The translations under genes were made by a program, and so were the position numbers. A stretch of 64,000 nt of DNA, from NCBI GenBank assembly GCA_035307765.1, contig DATGHU010000051.1:1-64000 (forward strand). The letters run 5' to 3'. The number at the start of each line of letters is the position of its first letter. The stretch's first letter is position 1. Origin of the DNA: a bacterium (lineage in GTDB: Bacteria; Sysuimicrobiota; Sysuimicrobiia; Sysuimicrobiales; Segetimicrobiaceae). This document shows positions 1-8,108 of the stretch, one piece after another. The notes under the pieces are model-generated. The model did not search any database, had not been told where the DNA came from, and saw nothing but the letters and a program-made list of their open reading frames with translations.

Positions 1-185
1 GCTGTCCTCGAGGGTCACGTCCGTCTCCCTCCTCCCGAAACCCGGCAGGTCTCGGTTGGAGTATTCGGAGGCTGGGCTGTGACCCTCTTGCTGTCACGGG
101 AGGTAGCCCTCCAAGTGTCAACACTACATCCAAACAGTACAGCCTAGGCGACGTCCATGTATAGGTACTTGTGTGCGCCTAGACC
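1..185. other. Left edge: upstream region, possible start of a leftward gene
   Basis: No complete gene is visible. Read on the minus strand, a purine-rich GGGAGGAGGGAG lies just before a GTG at position 18, giving the first six codons (M-T-L-E-D-S) of a gene that would run off the left edge. This is only suggestive because so little of it is present. A short inverted repeat, GGAGG-TAGC-CCTCC, sits around 100-117. The bases immediately before the pilC scrap at 186 do not encode the expected preceding part of PilC in any frame. Confidence 0.3.
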
Positions 186-353
186 ATGCTGACGAAGGTG
201 GCGGACTTCTGCGACTCCGAGATCGAGAACACCGTGGCCAGCCTGACCTCGATCCTCGAGCCCATCCTGATCGTGGGCATGGGCGTCGTGATCGGGGCGA
301 TGCTAATCTCGCTGTATCTGCCGATCTTCAACCTGGCGCTCTCCGTCAAGTGA
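186..353 (+). pseudogene. 3' remnant of type IV pilus / type II secretion inner-membrane protein (PilC/GspF)
   Basis: A 55-residue reading frame starts at ATG 186 and ends at TGA 351. It begins MLTKVADFCDSEIEN, continues through TSILEPILIVGMGVVIG and ends with LPIFNLALSVK. This matches the C-terminal end of PilC/GspF: the cytoplasmic helix, the LEPxLI motif and the last transmembrane helix followed by the short SLYLPIF tail. PilC/GspF proteins are normally about 400 residues, so roughly seven eighths of the gene is missing. A TAG stop sits one codon before the ACC that precedes the ATG, and no frame upstream continues the family. It therefore looks like a clean truncation rather than a frameshift. 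No other pilus gene is seen. The alternative is a chimeric join in the assembly. Confidence 0.75.
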
Positions 354-639
354 GCGGGGAGCGCAAGGGCGGGCCGCTAGCATCCCCTCGGGTTGTTCCT
401 CCAACGCGGCCCGGGGATTGGTCTACCGGTATTACCGGTCAACCTATTCTTACTATACGGTTTGGCGGCGATTCAAGATGAAGGTTGCCCCCGGCGCCGG
501 AACTTTCAACGACCCGGGGGTGATTTTCGCTCTCAGAAGCGGCTGGATTCCCGAGGGGCTTCCGATCGGAAGGTGTTCGGGAATCTATCGTGGAAACTCC
601 AGAACACCTTTTCGCAAAGTGTGAATACCTTGGAAGGAG
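354..639. other. Leader region upstream of the sugar ABC operon
   Basis: This stretch is less GC-rich than its surroundings and has no convincing gene. It holds the ACCGGT dyad described separately (425-439), an AT-rich patch with a weak -10-like TACTAT at 451-456, and then unrecognised sequence up to the small reading frame at 640. It most likely carries the operon promoter and a long 5' leader. Confidence 0.35.
425..439. promoter_or_regulatory. Candidate operator: ACCGGT dyad
   Basis: The sequence ACCGGT-ATT-ACCGGT forms an almost perfect palindrome, and TACCGGT is also repeated directly at 9-base spacing. It is followed by an AT-rich patch about 320 bases before a sugar-binding-protein gene, where a LacI- or GntR-type operator would be plausible. 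No regulator gene is adjacent, so the assignment rests only on symmetry and position. Confidence 0.3.
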
Positions 640-777
640 ATGAGAGAGTCAAGCGATCAGATTCCAATCTCAAGAATGGTGTCTGCTTGCATCGGTTGTC
701 GGTACGAGGCCGGTTCCTCAATCTTCTGTCGTCCAAGTGCGGTTTCAGAGCTTGGCATAATGAAGGGGAGGGAGTGA
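640..777 (+). CDS. Possible 45-residue leader ORF overlapping the binding-protein start
   Basis: ATG 640 opens a 45-residue frame with three cysteines in the pattern CIGC...FC and no recognisable family. Its TGA (775-777) overlaps the ATG of the sugar-binding protein as TGATG, the usual arrangement for translational coupling. A GGAAGGAG lies directly against the ATG, which is closer than a normal ribosome-binding-site spacing. The binding protein has its own good site (GGGGAGGGAG), which falls at the end of this frame. The overlap could therefore be chance, since TGATG arises easily there. Codon usage is less GC-rich than in the neighbouring genes. I consider it a candidate leader peptide at best. 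Confidence 0.22.
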   Translation: MRESSDQIPISRMVSACIGCRYEAGSSIFCRPSAVSELGIMKGRE

Positions 778-2087
778 TGAGAGGTCGCTTAGTGATCACG
801 GTGGTCCTGATGTTGATTCTCGGCGTTGGCACCTCGTACGTGGGTGCACAGGCCAAGACGACGATCACGCTTTGGTATCCGGCGGGGGATGTTGCCGCCG
901 GCCCCACGTCCCCGTTTCATGACCCCGCACTTTTTAAGCCTTTCGAAGACGCCAACAACGTTCGGGTCAACCTTGTTGGTCTGGATTACGACACGATGGA
1001 GCAAAAGATCTTCGCGGCTGCGGCGGCGAAGAACATTGCGGACATCATTTTTGTTGATCGCTCTTGGGTCTCCGGGTTTCTCAAGGAGGGGATGTTGGAG
1101 CAGCTCCCCCCCGCCGTAGCCAAGCGATGGCTTGCGGCCGTTTCCCCCGACGTGGTGGCGCTTTCCGATTTTGGCAATGGGACGATGTATGGCTATCCGC
1201 AACTGGGGTATGACGTGTATGCCCTGACGTGGAACAAACAGCAGTTTAAGGAGGCGGGCCTCGACCCGAATCGAGGGCCGCAGACGTGGGACGAACTTCG
1301 CGCCGACTGCAAGAAGCTTGCCCGCCGTGACGCCTCCGGCAACCTGACCCGCGTGGGATTCGCCATCCGGCACGTCGGCGAGCCTCACGGCATCGTGGAC
1401 AAGTTCGCCTGGGCGCTGTGGGGCGCCGGCGGTGATCTGATCAACGATCAGAATGCGCTGCGCGGCGGCCACGTCATGTTCGACAACGCGAGCGGTCGGT
1501 CCGCGCTGCAGCTCGTGCTCAACATGCTGAATGTTGACAAATGCACCAGCCTGAACTTCCCGGACCCGCGCGCCGCGTTCCTCAAGGGGATCGCCTCGAT
1601 GCAAATCAGCGAAGCCGTCAGTATCCGGGCCCGCCAGCCCAAGGAAGCCCCCGACATGCCGTGGCAGACCGGGTGGGGGATGGAGGTTCCTCCGGTACCC
1701 AAGGCGGGCGACAAACCCGTGACGTTGCTGGGCGGCTGGATTTTTACTGTCCCGAAGGCGGCGAAGTCCGATGCGATGGCCTGGAAGGCCATCGCATGGC
1801 TCAGCACCGAGGCCAACGATTACTCGGTTGCGGCGAAGTTCGGAATGACCCCGCGGTACAAGAGCAACTGGGCCAAAGAGCCGTTCAAGTCCGACAGCTA
1901 CGATCAGGCGTTGCTCAAGATCGCGAAATACGGTCGCCGGTACCCACTGAACCTCGGGCTCGATGGCGTGATGGAGGCGTTGGGTGCGTCGATCCAGAAA
2001 GCGTGGCACGGCGAGGCGACCGTCGACCAGGCGCTGACGGAAGCTGCGCAGGCAGGGAACAAGGCGATAACGGACGCCGCGAAGTAG
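777..2087 (+). CDS. Sugar ABC transporter substrate-binding protein
   Basis: A 436-residue family 1 extracellular solute-binding protein that captures a sugar outside the membrane and delivers it to the two permeases encoded downstream. Residues 1-24 form a signal peptide (basic start, hydrophobic core, cleavage near VGAQA). The mature protein shows the usual order of motifs: ITLWYPAGD at the start, an IADIIFVDRSW segment, a TWDEL segment in the first lobe, and LGGWIFTVPKAAK in the C-terminal lobe. I chose ATG 777 because GGGGAGGGAG lies just before it and the signal peptide starts there; an in-frame extension to 393 is possible but has no coding character. A strong stem-loop follows the stop, suggesting higher expression than the permeases. 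The sugar is not identifiable. Confidence 0.9.
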   Translation: MRGRLVITVVLMLILGVGTSYVGAQAKTTITLWYPAGDVAAGPTSPFHDPALFKPFEDANNVRVNLVGLDYDTMEQKIFAAAAAKNIADIIFVDRSWVSGFLKEGMLEQLPPAVAKRWLAAVSPDVVALSDFGNGTMYGYPQLGYDVYALTWNKQQFKEAGLDPNRGPQTWDELRADCKKLARRDASGNLTRVGFAIRHVGEPHGIVDKFAWALWGAGGDLINDQNALRGGHVMFDNASGRSALQLVLNMLNVDKCTSLNFPDPRAAFLKGIASMQISEAVSIRARQPKEAPDMPWQTGWGMEVPPVPKAGDKPVTLLGGWIFTVPKAAKSDAMAWKAIAWLSTEANDYSVAAKFGMTPRYKSNWAKEPFKSDSYDQALLKIAKYGRRYPLNLGLDGVMEALGASIQKAWHGEATVDQALTEAAQAGNKAITDAAK

Positions 2088-2099
2088 CACGGCGGGGGA

Positions 2100-2135
2100 G
2101 GGCGTACCGCGTGACGTGATGGACGCGGTACGCCC
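2100..2135 (+). terminator. Intra-operon stem-loop after the binding-protein gene
   Basis: GGGCGTACCGCGT (2100-2112) and ACGCGGTACGCCC (2123-2135) form a perfect 13-base-pair stem around a 10-base loop, followed by CTTCCTC but no T-run. It sits 13 bases after the binding-protein stop and 22 bases before the first permease start. In other binding-protein transporters, such intercistronic hairpins stabilise the upstream message or partly stop transcription, so the binding protein is made in excess. The structure is directly visible; the role is inferred. Confidence 0.7.
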
Positions 2136-2156
2136 CTTCCTCGGTTCAGTCTAAGC

Positions 2157-3059
2157 ATGCCGAGCGTCGCGTACGCTCTGCGTCGGATCTACCGTCGCCA
2201 CTACCTGCACGCATACGCATTTATCGCTCCGGTCGTCATCCTGTTTGGGTTGTTTCGCGTCTGGCCGTCCCTCGAGACTTTGTACTTCAGCGTCTTCAAC
2301 GTGGAGCTCCTCAAGCAGCAGCTCACGTTCATAGGGCTGAGCAACTTCCGCGACATGCTGCAGGACCCCGTCTTCCGCCAGGCGCTCGTGAACACGCTGA
2401 TCTACGCCGCGGTCATCGTGCCGGTCTCGACGGTGCTGGCGTTGCTGCTGGCGGTGGTGTTCACTGAGGAGTTCGGCCTAAAGGATCTTTTCAAGGCGGT
2501 GTACTTTTCCCCAACGGTGACCAGCACAACCGCCGCCGCCGTCGTCTGGTGGTGGATGTACAATCCGCAGTTCGGACTCTTCAACGTGATCCTAAAGCTG
2601 TTGCATCTCCCTCCCCAACCGTGGCTGATGTCCAGCCACATGGCGCTGTCCGCCGTCATCATTTTCAGTGTGTGGAAGACGCTCGGCTACAATATGGTGA
2701 TTTACATCGCGGGTTTGCAGGCCGTCCCGACGATGTTTCATGAGGCGGCGACCCTCGACGGGGCGTCACCGTTCCGGCGGTTTCTGTCGATTACGGTGCC
2801 GCTCCTTGCGCCTACCACGATCTTCATCGTGATCTACAACATGATCTTCGCGCTGCAGGCGTTCGACCAGGTCTTCGTCCTGACGAGCGGCGGGCCGGCG
2901 AACAGCACCAATGTGGTCGTCTTGGAACTCTACCATCAGGCGTTCCGCCGATACCGCTTCGGGTACGCGTCCGCGGAGGCGACGGTGCTCTTCGTGATCA
3001 TCTTGGTCGTGACGGTCTTCCAGTACATCTACAGCCGGCGGTACGAGGTGGCGTATTGA
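2157..3059 (+). CDS. Sugar ABC transporter permease, MalF type
   Basis: A 300-residue integral membrane permease forming half of the channel for the sugar bound by the protein encoded upstream. About six transmembrane segments are visible, beginning with YAFIAPVVILFGLF. The ATPase-contacting EAA loop is at about residues 196-216 (EAATLDGASPFRRFLSITVP). Length and layout match MalF/UgpA-type permeases without the extra periplasmic domain of E. coli MalF. ATG 2157 lies after the stem-loop. The partner permease starts 40 bases downstream. No ATP-binding subunit is present in this operon. Confidence 0.92.
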   Translation: MPSVAYALRRIYRRHYLHAYAFIAPVVILFGLFRVWPSLETLYFSVFNVELLKQQLTFIGLSNFRDMLQDPVFRQALVNTLIYAAVIVPVSTVLALLLAVVFTEEFGLKDLFKAVYFSPTVTSTTAAAVVWWWMYNPQFGLFNVILKLLHLPPQPWLMSSHMALSAVIIFSVWKTLGYNMVIYIAGLQAVPTMFHEAATLDGASPFRRFLSITVPLLAPTTIFIVIYNMIFALQAFDQVFVLTSGGPANSTNVVVLELYHQAFRRYRFGYASAEATVLFVIILVVTVFQYIYSRRYEVAY

Positions 3060-3099
3060 TCCCCGCGAATCCCGGACGGGAGGGGTAAAGACGGGAAAG

Positions 3100-3909
3100 G
3101 TGATCCGCCGGTCCCTTGTGTACGCGCTGCTGACACTCGGCGGGGTGGTGATGGTGCTTCCGTTCTACTGGATGCTCGTCACTGCCGTGAGCCCGGCCTC
3201 GGATATCATCGCCTTCCCGCCGCGGTGGTTCCCTTCGCACATCACGTTCGAGCATTTCGCCGACGCCTGGGCCAGGGCGCCCTGGCTCGTTTACTATCAG
3301 AACAGCCTGATCGTCGCGGTCATCTCCGTCGGTTTGTCGATGCTCTTTGGGTTATTCGCCGCATACGCGTTCGCGGTCTACCGATTCCCTCTTCAAACGC
3401 CGCTGTTCCTCCTCATCTTGGGGACGCTGATGGTGCCCGTCCAAGTGAGCAGCGTCGCGCTCTACGTGCTGCTCGCCCGGATCGGGTGGGTGGACACCTA
3501 CGCCGGCATTCTCGCACCGAATTTTGCCAGCGCGTTTGGGGTGTTTCTGATTCGTCAGGCGATCGGCACGATCCCGATGGATCTGATCGAAGCCGCACGC
3601 ATCGACGGTGCGGGCGAGGTGGGCATCGTCCTGAGGATCGTCGCCCCATCGATCAAGACGATGCTGGTCGTTGTGGCGTTGATCTTGTTCCTCGGCAGCT
3701 GGAACGACTTCCTCTGGCCGACGATTGTTATCAACTCCGAGGGGCTGCGCACGCTTCCGGTCGGCATTGCCCTCTTCAAGGATCCTTACGGCATCGACTA
3801 CGGCCCCCTGATGGCTGGAGCGGTGATCGCGACGGCGCCGATGCTCATCGCCTATGCCGCGTCTCAGCGGTTCATGATCCGGGGTGTGACGCTCACCGGC
3901 CTCAAATAG
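3100..3909 (+). CDS. Sugar ABC transporter permease, MalG type
   Basis: A 269-residue second permease subunit. It starts at GTG 3100 with GGGAAAG before it. The N-terminal helix (YALLTLGGVVMVLPFYWML) and the PASDIIAFPPRWFP segment are typical of MalG/UgpE proteins. The EAA loop lies near residue 164 (EAARIDGAGEVGIVLRIVAP), and FLGSWNDFLWPTIV is a well-conserved family segment. It ends the operon. A convergent SDR gene follows after about 210 bases in which I see neither a gene nor a clear terminator. Confidence 0.92.
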   Translation: MIRRSLVYALLTLGGVVMVLPFYWMLVTAVSPASDIIAFPPRWFPSHITFEHFADAWARAPWLVYYQNSLIVAVISVGLSMLFGLFAAYAFAVYRFPLQTPLFLLILGTLMVPVQVSSVALYVLLARIGWVDTYAGILAPNFASAFGVFLIRQAIGTIPMDLIEAARIDGAGEVGIVLRIVAPSIKTMLVVVALILFLGSWNDFLWPTIVINSEGLRTLPVGIALFKDPYGIDYGPLMAGAVIATAPMLIAYAASQRFMIRGVTLTGLK

Positions 3910-4120
3910 GACAGCTGGCTCAAGCCGGCGTTCCGCACGACCACTTCGAGGCGATCGGAGCGGGGGCTAAGGGTTTTCGATCACGCACACAGATGCAGAC
4001 TGCCTACATTGATCCAGGTTGCCCCCGTCGGCGATTGATGGGGTCGTACGCCCCGGACACGTTGCCGTCGGTGCAAGGCCCCGGGAGCATCCGTGCAGTT
4101 GTCTGCGGTCTCGGCGGAGG

Positions 4121-4930
4121 CTACTCGCGCAGCTTCGCCGAGACGGATAGCGGTAACGGGGTGTCCACCTGCGGGGAGCGGAGCTGAGCCAGCATGCCGC
4201 CGTCGACATAGAGGATTTGGCCGCTGATATAGCTCGCGTCGTCGGAGGCGAGAAACGCCACTGCTCCGGCAATATCCGCGGGGTAGCCAACCCGTCCCAG
4301 CGGCACCACCCGCCCCCGCTTCGCCTTTGCCTCCTCGCCGAGCGGTTCGTACTCCTCCGTGTGGATCGCGCCGGGCCCCACGGCGTTGACCCGAATTCGA
4401 AAGGGCGCGAGGTCGACCGCCATCGCTCGGGTCAGCGCTTCGAGGCCACCCTTGCTGGCGTCGTAGGCCCCCTGCATCCGATGCGCGCGGGCGGCCGCGA
4501 ACGAGCTGATGGAGATGATGCTCCCGGGGCGGCGATGGTCAACCATGAACTCTGCCACCCGGTGGGAACAGAGGTAGACGCTCTTCAAGTTCGTGCGGAT
4601 GACGGTGTCCCAGTGAGTCTCATCCATCTCTAGGAAATGCGCCGACGCCGTTGCCCACGCCGCGTTGTTCACGAGGATGTCCACCCCGCCGAAGGCGCGT
4701 ACCGTCTCGTCGAACAACCGGTCCACGTCCCCTTTGTACCCGACGTCCGCAGCGATCGCCACGGCCTCCCCTCCCGTGGCGCGGATGGACTTCGCTACCG
4801 GCTCGATCGTCTCCGGCCGGCGTCCGTTGACGACGATCCGCGCCCCTTCCGCCGCCAGCCGTTCGGCGATCCCTCGACCAATCCCGCGACTCGAGCCCGT
4901 GACAATTGCCACGCGATCACGCAGTGTCAT
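4121..4930 (-). CDS. SDR family NAD(P)-dependent oxidoreductase
   Basis: A 269-residue classical short-chain dehydrogenase/reductase, probably cytosolic and tetrameric. It has the cofactor motif TGSSRGIG at residues 11-18, the NNAAWA structural motif, an SISSF catalytic-serine segment and the YDASK catalytic pair (Y154, K158). It ends with the usual YISGQILYVDGGML. The ORF extends five codons further, but I chose the internal ATG because GGGAGG sits six bases before it. Lying between a sugar transporter and an SMP-30 lactonase, it is likely a sugar (aldose) dehydrogenase making the lactone. The substrate is inference. Confidence 0.88.
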   Translation of the reverse strand: MTLRDRVAIVTGSSRGIGRGIAERLAAEGARIVVNGRRPETIEPVAKSIRATGGEAVAIAADVGYKGDVDRLFDETVRAFGGVDILVNNAAWATASAHFLEMDETHWDTVIRTNLKSVYLCSHRVAEFMVDHRRPGSIISISSFAAARAHRMQGAYDASKGGLEALTRAMAVDLAPFRIRVNAVGPGAIHTEEYEPLGEEAKAKRGRVVPLGRVGYPADIAGAVAFLASDDASYISGQILYVDGGMLAQLRSPQVDTPLPLSVSAKLRE

Positions 4931-5408
4931 CGCAGCCTCCCGCACGGGCGGTGTGTATCGCCGGCCCCCACAGTGCTTAATATAGCATTACGGTATCCGA
5001 ACGACGCGGGACGGTTGTCCAACGCGGGCGAGGCGAAGAGTCTTTGCGGATCGCCGGTCGTAGGAAATTACACGCTCGGTCTCAAAAACGAGCCAAAGCG
5101 TGGGATGCGGATGGCGAGCTCGTAGGGGAGTTGGAGGGCGCCATTTTGCACGCGTGGGTCGTCGGGGTTCGAAGCGTACGGTCCGGGCCGTCCCTTGCAA
5201 ATCGGCAGGCCTAATTCTAACGTGGATCCAACCCATCGGACAGCGATGGTGTTCGGACGATGGTGTCCCCTGCCAGGGGATGTGTCCATCGGCGCCGTCG
5301 GCCAAATTCGGACGGGGAGAATTGAGTTCGGTAAATGTGCGCGCCGGCCGTCGCCTCAGATTAGGCAGGTGCCGCCGCTCATGTCGATATGCTAGGAGGA
5401 TTGACGCC
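4931..5408. other. Divergent intergenic region between SDR and lactonase genes
   Basis: About 480 bases without a recognised gene. On the minus strand an extended -10-like TGCTATATT (plus positions 4979-4987) lies about 50 bases before the SDR start, with no good -35. A minus-strand reading frame at 5068-5289 (73 residues) has a plausible-looking C-terminal half but matches nothing I recognise, so it may be a gene scrap. The lactonase ribosome-binding site, TAGGAGGA, lies at the right end. Confidence 0.4.
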
Positions 5409-6347
5409 ATGTGGGAGTCGATTCAACGATACCCTGATCCTGCGGTGCGGGTGCTGCATCCAAGCTTTGCAAAGTACCGTCTCGCTCAGGCAGCCGTTGA
5501 ACGCCTGGCCGCCGGATTCCGCTGGGCCGAGGGGCCGGTATGGTTCGGCGATGGACGGTTCCTATTGTGGAGCGATATCCCGAACAACCGGATCATGAAG
5601 TGGGAGGAGGAAACCGGCGCGGTCAGCGTCTTCCGAAAGCCCACCAACAACGCCAACGGCAACACCCGCGACCGTCAAGGCCGCCTGATCACCTGCGAGC
5701 ATGACGCGCGGCGTGTGACGCGCACCGAGTACGACGGTACGATCACGGTTCTGCTCGATCGGTTCGATGGGAAACCGCTCAACTCCCCGAACGATGTCGT
5801 GGTGAAGTCGGATGATTCGATCTGGTTCACCGATCCGGCGTTCGGCATTCTCGGCTATTATGAAGGGCACCCCGCGACCCAGGAACTGCCCATGAACGTG
5901 TACCGCGTTGATGGCCGGACGGGTCGGACGAGTGTGGTGGCCGAGGGGATCAGCAGCCCGAACGGGCTGGCCTTCTCGCCGGATGAATCCAAGCTTTACG
6001 TCGTCGAATCGCGTTCATCACCGCGCAAGATTCGGGCCTTCGACGTTGTGGAAGGCGGTACCAAGCTCGCCAACGGCCGCGTGCTGATCGATGCCGGCCC
6101 CGGCACGCCGGACGGGCTCCGCTGCGACGTCGACGGCAATCTCTGGTGCGGGTGGGGCATGGGCGATCCCGACCTGGATGGCGTGCGTATATTCTCCCCG
6201 GCCGGCCAGCCGATCGGCCATATCGCGCTCCCCGAGCGATGCGCGAACCTGTGCTTTGGCGGGCTGCACCGGACCCGGGTGTTCATGGCGGCCAGCACGT
6301 CGATCTATTCACTCTACGTGAATATACAGGGAGCGTCGGGTGGGTGA
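5409..6347 (+). CDS. SMP-30/gluconolactonase family lactonase
   Basis: A 312-residue six-bladed beta-propeller of the SMP-30/gluconolactonase/LRE family, which opens sugar lactones to aldonic acids. The metal ligands expected in the family are present: E41 (RWAEGPVW), N185 (SPNGLAFSPDE) and D235 (TPDGLRCD), plus the substrate-side N128 in SPNDVVV. ATG 5409 has AGGAGG nine bases upstream; a longer in-frame opening to 5100 lacks coding character. Next to the sugar ABC transporter and SDR it fits the second step of an oxidative sugar pathway (dehydrogenase, then lactonase). It appears to be cytosolic, with no signal peptide. Confidence 0.9.
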   Translation: MWESIQRYPDPAVRVLHPSFAKYRLAQAAVERLAAGFRWAEGPVWFGDGRFLLWSDIPNNRIMKWEEETGAVSVFRKPTNNANGNTRDRQGRLITCEHDARRVTRTEYDGTITVLLDRFDGKPLNSPNDVVVKSDDSIWFTDPAFGILGYYEGHPATQELPMNVYRVDGRTGRTSVVAEGISSPNGLAFSPDESKLYVVESRSSPRKIRAFDVVEGGTKLANGRVLIDAGPGTPDGLRCDVDGNLWCGWGMGDPDLDGVRIFSPAGQPIGHIALPERCANLCFGGLHRTRVFMAASTSIYSLYVNIQGASGG

Positions 6348-6529
6348 ACGGCGCCGGGCACCGATCACCCCACCGCGAATACCTGGCCGGCGAGACCGAT
6401 ACGCCCCGCAACGGCCGTGGCCGGGTTGTTTGCGGAGGGGCGATGATCCCCCGGCGGTTTCCTCAGGAGAACTTCAGGCGATGTCGAAGGTGACGGCCGG
6501 GCGGCACCCCGCTCCAGGAGGATCGGACG

Positions 6530-7942
6530 ATGGACACTACTGGGCTGTGCTACACGCCGGCAACCGAGCTGGCCGGGGCGATCAAGAACAAGAAGCTCTC
6601 TCCCGTCGAGGTCGTTGACGCGGTGCTCGCCCGCATCGACCGGCTCAATCCCGCGCTCAACGCCTTCTGCACGGTGACGGCGGACGCAGCGCGAACCGCT
6701 GCCAAAGATGCCGAGGCGGCCGTCATGCGGGGAGACCGGCTGGGCATCCTGCACGGCGTTCCCGTCTCGATCAAAGACCTGATCATGACCAAAGGCGTGC
6801 GGACGACCTGGGGGTCGAAGATGTTCGAGCACTATGTCCCCGAGGAGGATGCCCCGGTCGTCGAGCGCCTCCGGCAGGCCGGGGCCATCGGCCTCGGGAA
6901 GACGAACACCCCGGAGTTCGGATTCAAAGGGGTGACCGACAACCCGGTGTTCGGCCCGAGCCGCAACCCGTGGAGCCTCGGGCACACCCCCGGAGGGTCG
7001 AGCGGAGGCGGCGCCGCCGCTGTGGCGGCCGGGCTCGGGCCGCTGTCGGTGGGCACCGACGGCGGCGGGTCGATCCGAATACCGTGCAGCTGCTGCGGCA
7101 TCTTCGGGCTGAAGCCGACCCTGGGGCTCGTCGCCGCTGCGCCCACCTACGGCGGCCTCGAGACGCTCTCGCACACCGGGCCGATGACACGGACCGTGCG
7201 CGACGCCGCGCTGATGCTGAATGCCATCACGGGTCCCGATCCGCGCGACCTGAGCTCGCTGCCTGCCGACGGGACGGATTACCTCGCCGAGCTCGACCGC
7301 GGGGTATCAGGACTCCGCCTCGCCTGGACGCCCGACTGGGGGTATGCTCCGGTCGACCCCGAGGTCAGGCGGATCGCGGAGGCCGGCGTGAAGCACTTCG
7401 CCGACGCCGGATGCCGGGTAGACGCCGCGACCCCGGGCTTCCCCAGCCCGGAGGGGGCGTTTGACGTGCTGTTCTCAGCTTCGATCGCGGCGCGGTTGGG
7501 TGATAAGCTGACCGAGTGGGGCGATCGCTTCGACCCCGGCCTGGTGACGATGATCAACCGCGGAATGCGCTGGACGGCGGTGGATTTCATCAACGCTGCC
7601 AACTGCCGGCGCACGCTCGGGGAGTCGTTTCGGAGGTGCTTCGCCCGCTACGACCTGGTGCTCACGCCGACGCTGGCCGCGCCCCCGCTGCCGGTCGGCG
7701 TCAACCTCTACGAAGAGATCGGCGGGCGCAAAGTGGCGCTGACGGGGTGGTTTGCCTTCACCTACCCCATCAACATGACCGGATTTCCGGCGGCGACGGT
7801 CCCATGCGGCCGGACGTCGGAGGGACTGCCGGTGGGGTTGCAGATCATCGGCCCCCGGCTGGCGGATGCCCTGGTGCTTCGCGCCGCCGCCGCGTTCGAG
7901 GCCGCAGCCCCCTGGGCGGTGACGCGTCCGGCGCTGACCTAA
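6530..7942 (+). CDS. Amidase (amidase signature family)
   Basis: A 470-residue amidase signature enzyme hydrolysing a C-N amide bond. The Ser-cisSer-Lys triad is visible: K82 in SIKDLIM, the serines at 157-158 in PGGSSGGGAAAVAAG, and nucleophile S181 in GTDGGGSIRIP. ATG 6530 is preceded by AGGAGGATCGGACG, a good site. Length matches the family (450-500). There are no GatB or GatC genes nearby, and the sequence reads like a stand-alone amidase rather than GatA. The substrate cannot be read from sequence. The gap between the lactonase and this gene (6348-6529) holds no other gene. Confidence 0.9.
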   Translation: MDTTGLCYTPATELAGAIKNKKLSPVEVVDAVLARIDRLNPALNAFCTVTADAARTAAKDAEAAVMRGDRLGILHGVPVSIKDLIMTKGVRTTWGSKMFEHYVPEEDAPVVERLRQAGAIGLGKTNTPEFGFKGVTDNPVFGPSRNPWSLGHTPGGSSGGGAAAVAAGLGPLSVGTDGGGSIRIPCSCCGIFGLKPTLGLVAAAPTYGGLETLSHTGPMTRTVRDAALMLNAITGPDPRDLSSLPADGTDYLAELDRGVSGLRLAWTPDWGYAPVDPEVRRIAEAGVKHFADAGCRVDAATPGFPSPEGAFDVLFSASIAARLGDKLTEWGDRFDPGLVTMINRGMRWTAVDFINAANCRRTLGESFRRCFARYDLVLTPTLAAPPLPVGVNLYEEIGGRKVALTGWFAFTYPINMTGFPAATVPCGRTSEGLPVGLQIIGPRLADALVLRAAAAFEAAAPWAVTRPALT

Positions 7943-8108
7943 CCGCCGCCCGAATACCGAAGAAATGCCGCCCCATCGAGGGGAGCGGCGGCCGTCCCAC
8001 GATTCGGGCCAACCCGGCGCCGTGGCGCGGTCTGAGTCGTTCGGAGATCCGCCGATACCCGCCCGGCCGTTACCCCGTGCGCACGGCGGCGTGATGAGCC
8101 CCCGCGGT

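Noticed and set aside
5170-5190. GGGGTTCGAAGC resembling a tRNA T-loop
   Set aside because: No acceptor, D or anticodon stem can be built around it.
6348-6529. A short gene between the lactonase and the first amidase
   Set aside because: The frames there are Arg/Pro-rich with no ribosome-binding site of their own and run into the amidase coding region in the wrong frame.
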